Assembly (NCBI GenBank): GCA_031430595.1 | Contig: JANPBU010000043.1 | Coordinates: forward strand, 62,001 to 126,000 | DNA length: 64,000 nt | Source of the DNA: JANNBN01 sp031430595 | GTDB lineage: Bacteria; Actinomycetota; Acidimicrobiia; Acidimicrobiales; JANYDT01 | Direction: 5' to 3' | Shown here: positions 15,987 to 25,700 of the stretch, in pieces | How the letters are laid out: every line of letters begins with the position of its first letter | Position numbering within the stretch: position 1 is the first letter of the stretch | Program-made: the position numbers and the translations under genes | Notes under the pieces: model-generated | What the model saw: only the letters and a program-made list of their open reading frames with translations | Told to the model about the DNA's origin: nothing | The model's database searches: none

Positions 15987-16595
15987 GTGAGTGAAGGAGT
16001 GGTCGGTTCGATTTTGACCGGAATCGCTCGGAGGCTGACATCGACGGTTGCGATTCGCCCAATGGCTGAGGATTTAGGAATTCGACACGAGACCCTTGAG
16101 CGCCGCATAGATGCTTTGGTACAAGCCTTTCTGGTGTGGCGATGCCCGGCTTCGGATGCACACGGCCGCCCTGAACCGGGTCGGCAATCAAAGCTGTACT
16201 TCGTTGATCCTCTCGTGGCCCGTTTGCCGGAACTGCACCTCAATGCCGCTGCCGTCGACGTGACCTCTCTCAACGAGCAGCAGCTCGGCGTGTCGCTGCT
16301 CGGCTGGAACGAACGCGCTCGGCGAGGCAGCTTGCGGAGCGGTGATTGGGTGACCCACTACCGAACCGGCAAATCAGAAATCGACTTCGCCGGACGTTGC
16401 CCGGATAACTTAGTGCGAACCACTGCCCTAGAAGGCAAATACGTGTCTGGCTCGTGGAGGCGAGAAGCTCTCACTATAAAGAACAGCGCACTTATGAATG
16501 GGATTCTCGCCACACGCGATGTTCTATCGGTAGACCCTGCCGACAAAGTGTGGGCTGTTCCCGCATCGTTCGTCGCCTTTGCTCTCGGCAGCTAA
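15987..16595 (+). pseudogene. C-terminal half of an AAA_14/DUF4143-type ATPase
   Basis: A 202-residue frame matching the part of these proteins that follows the ATPase domain. It has a winged-helix-like segment (RPMAEDLGIRHETLERRIDA), the conserved SKLYFVDPLVARLPEL, then the nuclease-like end VTHYRTGKSEIDFAG. Full-length members are about 400 residues with an N-terminal P-loop ATPase domain. Here a TGA lies directly upstream of the GTG start and no Walker A/B is found before it. It is therefore a truncated remnant, or possibly a stand-alone domain if the GTG is used. Family role is poorly known; many members lie in accessory regions. Confidence 0.6.
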
Positions 16596-16635
16596 ACGAT
16601 TCGCAAACCTCGTGTTTGACGGATGCGCAGCCCAA

Positions 16636-16669
16636 AAGGCAGGCGGGTAGCCGTCGACCCGCCCACCTT
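16636..16669. terminator. Probable bidirectional terminator
   Basis: AAGG-AGGCGGGT and ACCCGCC-CCTT form a strong stem of 7 perfect G/C-rich pairs, extended by AAGG/CCTT, around an 8-base loop. It lies between two convergent genes (the ATPase fragment and the lipoprotein). The A and T tracts at the base fit termination in both directions. Confidence 0.6.
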
Positions 16670-16710
16670 GAGAACCTAGTTTGGGACCAACGATGGTTTG
16701 CGAAGTGTTT

Positions 16711-17280
16711 TCAATCGACCTTACTTTTTTGTATCAACACTTCGAGTTCCTTGCTGTAAGGCGCCCTGCAAGATCGATCAACTAATACCGCGGGAACCGC
16801 CCACCGTTCAGCTACAGCAACACTCGTCTCATACGCAGCCCTCAACTCAGGCGTTTCGATGCCAGCAACCATCGCCGAGCGGAGTGCCCCGAAGTCTGCA
16901 ATAAGCGTACCGACATTCGAACTGGCACTCAACGGATCATCAAAATCCTCCCACGCGTACCCTGCGGTCTTTATACACACAGACCACCTAGCCTCAATCA
17001 CGCGGAACGCCGGATCCTTCAACACCGAACGCAAAACATCTGACTTCGCTTCGACGAGTGCTGGCTCATCAGGATCACCAACTTCGCATGGCCGCCCTTG
17101 TCGACTAGCCGGTAGGTCGGAGTCGAATCGTTGTCGGACCCAATATGTGTTCGCTTCCTCGCTCGTCAATACAAGTGCCTCCCGAGCGCAAGCCTCTGCG
17201 GCCAATCGGTCTGGTCGTTTCACTTCCTCGCCGCACGCCGAAATCAAGAACGCCACGACTAACCAACGTCTCAACTGCAT
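16711..17280 (-). CDS. Lipoprotein overlapping the orphan Rhs tip, candidate immunity partner
   Basis: A 189-residue predicted lipoprotein. The start at 17280 gives a signal sequence MQLRRWLVVAFLISACGEEV with a lipobox-like ISAC, cysteine about residue 16. The mature part is helical with a conserved-looking W-S-V-C-x(4)-G-Y pattern and a late DRSC, a layout I associate with uncharacterised actinobacterial lipoproteins. It begins ten bases before the stop of the orphan Rhs cassette, so the two are translationally coupled. That is the expected place for an immunity gene; a cell-surface location would suit protection against an incoming toxin. Function not proven. Confidence 0.6.
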   Translation of the reverse strand: MQLRRWLVVAFLISACGEEVKRPDRLAAEACAREALVLTSEEANTYWVRQRFDSDLPASRQGRPCEVGDPDEPALVEAKSDVLRSVLKDPAFRVIEARWSVCIKTAGYAWEDFDDPLSASSNVGTLIADFGALRSAMVAGIETPELRAAYETSVAVAERWAVPAVLVDRSCRAPYSKELEVLIQKSKVD

Positions 17281-19268
17281 TTCGCACCGGCCGTCGCTCG
17301 AATCGTGCAAACACCCGACTCGAGCGCGTCGCCATAACTGTATCCGGTGAGTCGAATTTTCGCGTCTAACCCGATTCCTATGCCCTGTACCCTTTGCGAA
17401 ACATCCAAAAGAGGCCCTGTTGTTTGTGCGTTGACCGCGAGGCGGCGGTAACAACCTTCGGGCCCACAAATCTCAAAATCAAAAATGGCTGAGCTGTACT
17501 TAGGGTCGTCGGACTCTGCGGCGTTTAAATTGTGACCTACTAGATCAATCGAAAGAAAGCGGGCCTTGCCTTGTTCAAGGTCCCAAGAAAATCCGACGGT
17601 CACAGACTTAAAATTTCCTGACACAAGCTGCCCTGAGTACTGCCCAAATAGTCTTTGGCGGAGGGTCGTCGTGGGTGCCGGGATCTTGGTACATTTCGTC
17701 GCAACCGATGGCGCCAGCGGATTCTTTTTTCTTTGCGCTGGCGTCGCTGCCGTTGTTACACACCGATTCCCCTTCCGAATGATCACCTTCGTGGTCGGTG
17801 GGGTGTCCTTCGTAGCGAACGAGGCCGAGGCTATGCCGCCGTCTTCCCCAAATCCAACACGCATCCCGCTTGGATCCGTAAACATTGTGGGGTTGTTGTT
17901 TGAGTACGTATAAGCCGACGGATATGCACCATCCGTGTCCGCCGCAAGCGGGTCTACCTGTGTGAATCGTCCGAGGCTGGGGTTGTATTGGCGGGCTCGG
18001 AGGTTGTAATTACCGGTTGGGTCCAAATGTTGGCCGGTGTATTTCAAAGGGTTCGCTGCGTACCCGGGGGTTGTGGTGTTGAGGCGTTGTGTTCCGAACG
18101 GGTTGTATGTGTACGTAGCAACACTTACCCCTGTTTGGTTCGTGATGTTTGCTACCGACCCTAAAGCATCAGTCAGATACCAGCCTTGCGTTGATGCTGT
18201 CGAGTCGGTGTACCCGAGGGTTTCGGTTCCACGCCCATAGCTATACCGGCGTTGCACAACACCCGCACTGTTCCGTTCGATCGCAAGGTTAGGTAGGCCA
18301 CCTACCGTGTCCCACAACTCAGACGTGGACACACCGGCGCTGGTGATGGTGTGTCGGTTCCCGTTACCGTCATAGGCGAACGTTGTGGCAACCCCACGAA
18401 CTGTGGCGCCAGTGGTTTGGCGTGCCGTGTTAAACGTCGCTGTATCGGCACCAGCCGTTATTTGGTCACCGTTCGCGTTATACGTAAACGTTTTCGCACC
18501 AGCCCCGCTGATTGCCGACAGTTGATCGGTTGCGTCGTACGTGTAGACCGACTGGGCCGCTGCGCCTGCCTTTTCGGTGAGGCGGTTCCCGTTCTTGTCG
18601 TACGTCCACACCGTCTGATTCGCTGTGGCACACGTGGTCGCGGTTTGACACACCTTCGTTAACCGGTCCGCATTGTCATACGTCAACCGCTGCGACTCCA
18701 CAGGAACAAGACCGGTACCATTCGCATAGTCAATCGCAGTCGGGTTACCGTTCGCATCACGCGAATATGTGAACTTCGACAGAACACCAGTTCCATTGGT
18801 GTTACTCACAACCGTGACCCGTGAACCGTTATCAAACGACGTGGTTCTCGTAACACCACTCGGAAACGTAGAACTGATCGGATTCCCAGCCACGTCATAG
18901 GCGAACTGTACTGTCCCCGCAGGTTCCGTCGTCGTGACCTGCTGACCAGCATCATCAAACGTCCCCGCAACCACCGTGCCATCAGGGTACGTCCTCGACG
19001 TCACATTCCCAGCCGCGTCATACGCGTACGTGAACACATCGGCACCGCGAGTCACACTCGCTACCCTGTCCGCAGAGTCGAACCCGTAAACGGTGGTCCC
19101 GGACCCGTCAACCATCTGCGACCGGCGACCCTGGGAATCGTACGTGTACGACACCGTCGGTGTCCCATCCGAGTACGTCGTCGATACCGGTCGATTCAAC
19201 GAATCAAACACCACATCAGTCGTACCGAGGGCCGGGTTCGACGCAAGGTTCGCAACCGCATCAACCAT
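17271..19268 (-). CDS. Orphan Rhs C-terminal module with an alternative tip
   Basis: A 665-codon frame (first ATG 19268; open further upstream only to a TGA) nearly identical over about 470 residues to the 3' end of the large Rhs gene next door. It includes the RHS core end (GRFTQVDPLAADTDGAYPSA, then DPSGMRVG). After RVG (boundary 17852/17853) the last 193 residues are unrelated to the other tip: a Thr/Lys-rich start, then RLFGQYSGQLVSGNFKSVTV and Cys pairs (EICGPEGCYRR, ESGVCTIRATAGAKCS). There is no signal peptide, no N-terminal part and no plausible promoter or RBS. It is best read as a silent displaced cassette that could replace the main tip by recombination. The tip's activity is unknown. 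Confidence 0.8.
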   Translation of the reverse strand: MVDAVANLASNPALGTTDVVFDSLNRPVSTTYSDGTPTVSYTYDSQGRRSQMVDGSGTTVYGFDSADRVASVTRGADVFTYAYDAAGNVTSRTYPDGTVVAGTFDDAGQQVTTTEPAGTVQFAYDVAGNPISSTFPSGVTRTTSFDNGSRVTVVSNTNGTGVLSKFTYSRDANGNPTAIDYANGTGLVPVESQRLTYDNADRLTKVCQTATTCATANQTVWTYDKNGNRLTEKAGAAAQSVYTYDATDQLSAISGAGAKTFTYNANGDQITAGADTATFNTARQTTGATVRGVATTFAYDGNGNRHTITSAGVSTSELWDTVGGLPNLAIERNSAGVVQRRYSYGRGTETLGYTDSTASTQGWYLTDALGSVANITNQTGVSVATYTYNPFGTQRLNTTTPGYAANPLKYTGQHLDPTGNYNLRARQYNPSLGRFTQVDPLAADTDGAYPSAYTYSNNNPTMFTDPSGMRVGFGEDGGIASASFATKDTPPTTKVIIRKGNRCVTTAATPAQRKKNPLAPSVATKCTKIPAPTTTLRQRLFGQYSGQLVSGNFKSVTVGFSWDLEQGKARFLSIDLVGHNLNAAESDDPKYSSAIFDFEICGPEGCYRRLAVNAQTTGPLLDVSQRVQGIGIGLDAKIRLTGYSYGDALESGVCTIRATAGAKCS

Positions 19269-19369
19269 CTGTGTTCGATTACCGACGGTTAAGTGTTGCG
19301 TCTCGGTCCAACATATACGCCTTCAAAGGGGCAGCCGGTCGCACCAGGCAGTTTGCAGTTTGGTGGCCA

Positions 19370-19744
19370 TCAAGTTTCCTGAGCCCGCCAGACCACTGCG
19401 GCCTCAACAATCGCCTCACGCACAAACGGCAAGAACTTCTCGCGAAGCTCCTCGAAGGAATGCCCCCGAGTCTCAAAATATGATTTAGCAAATAACACCC
19501 CGATGGAATTGTCTAGTTGCACATAATATTCAATATAAGGAACTCGAAGCCTGTCACCTATCTCAACCGAGAAAGCCATCACCTCATTGATCTCGTATTC
19601 AACGATGCCAGTGAAGCCGCCGTTCCTGTATTCACAAGAACTCTGAAATGGAGCCTTTTCCTCGAATTCTTCGACAATCAAGCGACGAGTCAAACGCCAG
19701 ACCTCAGCCCATGAGTCAACTCCATCTATTGGTATATCTGACAT
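19370..19744 (-). CDS. Candidate immunity protein for the Rhs tip
   Basis: A 124-residue acidic cytosolic protein starting at ATG 19744, nine bases after the stop of the large Rhs gene. It is alpha/beta in appearance (WAEVWRLTRRLIVEEFEEKA; RVPYIEYYVQLDNSIGVLFA; HSFEELREKFLPFVREAIVE) with no family I can name. Its DNA is visibly richer in A/T than the flanking Rhs genes, as is common for acquired immunity genes. Position directly behind a polymorphic-toxin tip is the basis for the call. Confidence 0.65.
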   Translation of the reverse strand: MSDIPIDGVDSWAEVWRLTRRLIVEEFEEKAPFQSSCEYRNGGFTGIVEYEINEVMAFSVEIGDRLRVPYIEYYVQLDNSIGVLFAKSYFETRGHSFEELREKFLPFVREAIVEAAVVWRAQET

Positions 19745-19752
19745 ACGAGTCC

Positions 19753-22700
19753 CTAGTTGTATGAGAGCTTCTGCTGCCAAAACCCAATTCTCGCCGATCG
19801 AACCGCCCTAGTTCTGGAGTCTCCTCGAGCGGTTTCCTCATCGACCCGGCTAGTTGACCAGTCCAGATGAAAACTCTTCTCAACTGCCTGCAAAAAAATA
19901 TGGAATGGATTGCGCGGGTCAGCTCTCATCTGGACAATTGAACTTACCTCGATGAGCTTGTCGACATCCAAGACCTGGCAGATTCCATCACACTCATGTG
20001 GGTAGGTGTATGTTGACAGCCCATTCAACGGATAGTTATCTGTGTCCTTGCCCGGTCGTGGCGTGAAATTACGGCCAGTATTCTTTCCCCGGCGAAACAA
20101 AACCCTTTTCCCATTCAACTTCTTTACCCCTTTCTCTGTTGGGCTCTTTTGACCTTCGATCCACTCTTCACTATCGAGAATGTTGTCAGGATGCCGCTCT
20201 GGTGGAACAAACATATTCACGATCCCCGGACCCTCTCCTGGTGCCGGTTGAACTGGCGTCGGCGACTGAGATGGGGCAACAGGAGTTGGTCGTACAGGTG
20301 GACCGTCATAGCCTTTCAAATTGACCCGACGCTTTACACCGACCCGCATGCCTGAAGGATCGACAAGCAAAGCTGGGTTATTGTTGCCATACAAGTAAGC
20401 CGACGGATATGCGCCATCCGTGTCCGCCGCAAGCGGGTCTACCTGTGTGAAGCGTCCGTGTGTTGGGTTGTATTGGCGGGCACGCAGGTTGTAGTTACCG
20501 GTCGGGTCAAGGTGTTGGCCGGTGTACTTCAACGGGTTGGACGCGTACCCGGGCGTTGTGGTGTTGAGGCGCTGTGTTCCAAACGGGTTGTATGTGTACG
20601 TCGCAACGCTCACACCAGCACTGTTGGTGATGTTTGCTACCGACCCGAGAGCGTCGGTCATATACCAACCCTGTGTTGTAGCTGTTGGGTCGTTGTAACC
20701 GAGCGTTTCGGTACCACGCCCATACGTATACCTACGTTGAACAACACCCGCAGCGGATCGTTCAATGGCCAGGTTAGGTAGGCCACCCATCGTGTCCCAA
20801 AGTTCAGCGGTTGCGACACCGGCGCTGGTGATGGTGTGTCGGTTCCCGTTACCGTCATAGGCGAACGTTGTGGCAACCCCACCAACTGTGGCGCCAGTGG
20901 TTTGGCGTGCCGTGTTAAACGTCGCTGTATCGGCACCAGCCGTTATTTGGTCACCGTTCGCGTTATACGAAAACGACTTCGCACCAGCCCCGCTGATTGC
21001 CGACAGTTGATCGGAAGTGTCGTACGTGTACACCGACTGGGCCGCTGCACCCACTTTTTCGGTGAGGCGGTTCCCGTTCTTGTCATACGACCACACCGTC
21101 TGATTCGCCGTCGCACACGTTGTTGCGGTTTGGCACACTTTCGTTAACCGGTCCGTGTTGTCATACGTAAGACGCTGCGACTCCACAGGAACAAGACCGG
21201 TGCCATTCGTATAGTCAACACCGGTCGGGTTGCCGTTCGCATCACGCGTATACGTGAACCTCGACAACACCACAACCCCAGAACTGTTATTCACCGTCGT
21301 CACTCGCGACGCGTTATCAAACGACGTGGTTCTTGTGACACCATTCGGGTACGTCGACGTGATTGGGTTACCGGCCACGTCATAGGCGAACGATACTGTC
21401 CCCGCAGGTTCCGTCGTTGTGACTTGCTGACCAGCATCATCAAACGTCCCCGCAACCACGGTTCCGTCAGGGTACGTTCTTGACGTCACGTTCCCTGCTG
21501 GGTCATACGCGTAAGCGAACACATCTGCGCCGCGGGTAACACTCGCTACACGGTCCGCAGCATCAAACCCGTAGACGGTGGTCCCTGACCCGTCAACCAT
21601 CTGCGACCGGCGGCCCTGCCCGTCATAGGAATAGCTGACAGTCGGTGCTCCGTCTGAATATGTTGTCGATACCGGGCGGTTCAACGAATCGAACACCACA
21701 TCAGTCGTACCGAGGGCCGGGTTCGCAGCAAGGTTCGCAACCGCATCAACGATCTGCGTTCGATTACCAGCCACATCGTACGTGTACGTGGCAAAACGGC
21801 CGGCCGGGTCAGTTACCCTAGTCATCCGGTTACCAACGTCATACTGCCAGTTCGTCACACGCAACAACGGATCAGTACGGGTAAGAAGATTCCCCGAAGT
21901 CGAATACACGTAGTTCGTCGCACCAACCACAGGTGCCGTCACCCTGGTTACCTGATTGACCGGCGAGTACACAAACGACGTGGTCTGTAACCTTGGGTTC
22001 TTCACACTTGCCCGGTTACCCACCCGGTCATACGTTGTTGTCGTCACCAACCCCAACGGGTCAGTTACCGTCAACACATTCCCCGCCTCGTCATACGACA
22101 TCAACGTATCAAAATCGGTAGGGACACCACCCGCAACATTCCCCCGAGGATCAACCACCACAGTGACGCGACCATCAGCATCAAACACGCTCGTTGAACG
22201 GCGACCAAGCGGATCAACCGACGCCACCACATTCGAAGCCAAGTCATATTCCAATGTTGACGTTTTACCCCGCACATCCGTCGACGAAACGACACGGTTC
22301 AACGCATCAAACACAGTCGACGACGTACCCGACTCAGTAGTCGTTAACGTCACGTTGCCATTGGGATCAAACACACTCGACGTGGTTCCGTCAGGGCGGG
22401 CTTCAGACAACCGTCGGCCCTGAACATCGTACGTATACGACGTAACCCGCCCAATCGGGTCGGTTGACGTCAACATACGATTCTCGCCGTCATACGTAAA
22501 CGTTGTTGAGAACGCCGCCGGGTTACCACCCGCAACATTGCCCCGAGGGTCGACCCGCAACACAAGGCGCCCAGACGGATCATAAGCAAACGTTGTTACC
22601 GCACCGATCGGCGAAGTTTCCTTTGTTCGCAAACCACGGTTGTCATACTCGAACAGCACCACCCCACCGTCAGGGTTCGTTTGGTTAATCAACTCATTCG

Positions 22701-25700
22701 CAGCGTTGTATCCGTACAGGGTCACACCGCCATCAGGCGCCGTTGACTTTGATTTCCGACCAGCATTGTCGAACACGTTCGTAGTCGTTCGCCCCAACGC
22801 ATCCTTCTCCGTCAACACATTCCCATCAGCGTCATAGGTAAACCGCTGCTGAAAATTCGCAGCTACAGCCCCAACTACGTTTCCGCGAGGTTCAGTCACC
22901 GTCAACACCCTGCCAGCGATGTCATATGCGTACGTGGTTTTTAACCCAAGCGGTGTGATCGACGACAACATGTTGCCGTTCGCATCATACGTAAACGATG
23001 TGACCCCACCTCTCGGGTCGGTAGACGACGCCAACGTCCCATCCGGGTTCCATGACCACCCCAAATTCACACCAAGCGGACGGGCCTCAGACACCAACCG
23101 ACCAGCCGGATCATACGTATACGTGGTGACAGCACCACGAGCATCGCTATGACTAATCGGATTATTCAACGCATCAAACGACCACGACTCGACAAACCCA
23201 AGCGGTGACGTACGAGATAACATATTCCCCCGAGCATCATACGTCGCCAACCACACCTTCCCAAGGGTGTCAGTGTATTTTGTGGGGTACAAGTTTGCGT
23301 TTCGTTCAACAGTTGTGGTGCCCGATGGTGTCTGTGCACCAGCATACGAATACGAGTTGTACCGGTGTTTCGTGACGGCAAGCGTCGCGTCGGTCATCGT
23401 CATTTCACCGGTCGTATCGTTCCACACAAAACTGCTGAGCGCCCCGGTAGGGTCGGCCTGCGTGAGCACACGACCAGTTGTATCGTAGGTGTTAGTGAAC
23501 TGGGCTTGGCCGAGAGGATCTACCTCAGAAGCCAGCAAGCCGGTTGCGGTATAGGTAAGTGTGGTTATCTTATTACGAAGGTCGATCACCGACGTCAAAC
23601 GGGTTGCACCGGCAATATTTGCTGTGTACGTATATCGAACATTTCGGCCGTCGGCAGCTTGCGCCTTGATCAACCTTCCAAGCGACACTCCAGACGTACC
23701 GTAAGTAAACGTCACAACCTGCCCTGAAGCATCGGTCACCGTTGCAAGTTTGCCCGTAGCTAGGTATGCGAACGTCAAACCCTGCCCAGAACGGTCTTTA
23801 CGAGAAACCAACCTACCCGTCGCATCAAACGACGACACGACTTGCTCATGGCTCGCTAGCTCCCAGCCGCCGCCAGCAACCGCACGAAGCTCGGCAATTA
23901 CCCCGGCAGGCGACCGGTACCCTGACCCAGTCGACGGAAACACCAACTTGGCCCCCGCACCAGAGTTCCAGGTTGCATCAGTAGGTGTCGACACAATTGA
24001 CTCGCCAAGATTCCAACCCCAACCCGGACCGAACGGCCCCGTAACCCCCGCAGCAACAGAATCGTACGATCGTTCGAGTTCAAACGACTCACCGCGACTC
24101 ACCGCCGTGAGGTCAGTCACCACATGACTCATGGCACCGGTCGCCGTATTCACCGGGTCAACGACCGTTTGAACTATGTCAGGGGTGATGATGCCGCGCA
24201 TCATCGACAGCGAGACACCGTACGCCGAATCGACAGGTCGAGTGATCGGAGGCACAGCAACAGCAGCTATCTCGGCCGCCGTAAGAGCCCTCCCGGTCAC
24301 CCGCAAGTTTTGTGATGACCGGTCACCACTCTCACCAATAACGACGACACCATTGCCCCGCTCCCAAGTACCCGTAAAAACAAAGTTGGGAACCAGTACA
24401 CCATCGAAATACACCAACAAGTTCGTACCGTCATAGACAAGCGCCCAATGTTTCCAATCGGCCGAACCGTAATCAATACGTCTACTGAAACCATTCTCGG
24501 CGTACTCGCTCGTGACGTACTCAAACGTCGATCCGACACCGGGTGCCAAATCCAACCGAAGCACTTCTTGGGTGTAATAACCAACACGCTGACGTGTTCG
24601 ATACATCCCCATACTTCCCATACGAATAAGCGACCCGTAGTTGCCTAACCCGTTGTTCGCTTTCGACCAAAAATCGACCGTGAACGCACCCGATGGCGGA
24701 ATAAGATCACCAACGTAAGCAGCCATACCACCTGTCGTCACACCAGAATCGTTCAACACAGGTGAACCCGGAACGAGTGTCGGCACATTCCGATGCGCCC
24801 CGTTACGGCAACCAACCTCATCCCACACCAAACGACTGGTCGAGTTCAACAAAAACTTGGCCGATGTCCCAGCCGTCGACACCCCCGTCTTACACGCCTG
24901 ACCGGCCACACCCATCGACCAATGCTTCACGATCTCAGCTTTACTCAACACCGTTTTATACACCGCAACCTCGTCATAGGAACGACCGGCCGCCGCCCCA
25001 ACTTCAATCGCTTCATCGCCCCGGTCCCATGGTGCCACCAATGTCAGCGATTCTTCACCATCAACGTACAAAACTGCCTTCGTTCCATCATGGGTGATCA
25101 CATAATGACGCCACTGATCAGACGCATAATTCACCTGTCTCGCAACGCTATCGGGACCATCGTCATAAACCACCTCGACCCGAGCAACGGCACCCGACGA
25201 CGTCAACCGCAACGTCTGCTGATTCCAATACCCCAACCGATCAAACCCGCGTTGCAAACCGAACGTACCAAGCCGTGCCAACCACCCCGTACCACCAAAC
25301 GAGTTGTCACCCTTCGACCAAAACTCTAACGTGACCCCAGCCCACGCCGTCGGCGGCGGCACCGCACCACGCAGAGGCGCAACCATCCCAGCCGGCGACG
25401 ACGCCACGGAAGTTCCACCACCAGCAATACTCGAAGCACCCGAAACGAACGCCTCACGAAAACCGCCATTCCAACAATTGATCCGATCCCAAGCCACCCT
25501 GTCACCAGGACCATCAAACGCCCAAGCACCAACTGCCCCAGCCGCACCAACCTGGGCCTGATACGCACCAGTCGAACCCGTCTGACAAACAGACGAACCC
25601 AGACCACGCGAGTAATGCCCCGTAATCTCAGCTTGCGAAAGCACTTTCGGATACACCGCCGCCTCATCATACGTACGACCTGGCTGCTCACCCAGCACAA

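Noticed and set aside
20338..24100. Regular repeats that might be taken for a CRISPR array
   Set aside because: Repeats are coding YD repeats of variable spacing in one long frame; no constant 24-37 bp repeat with unique spacers.
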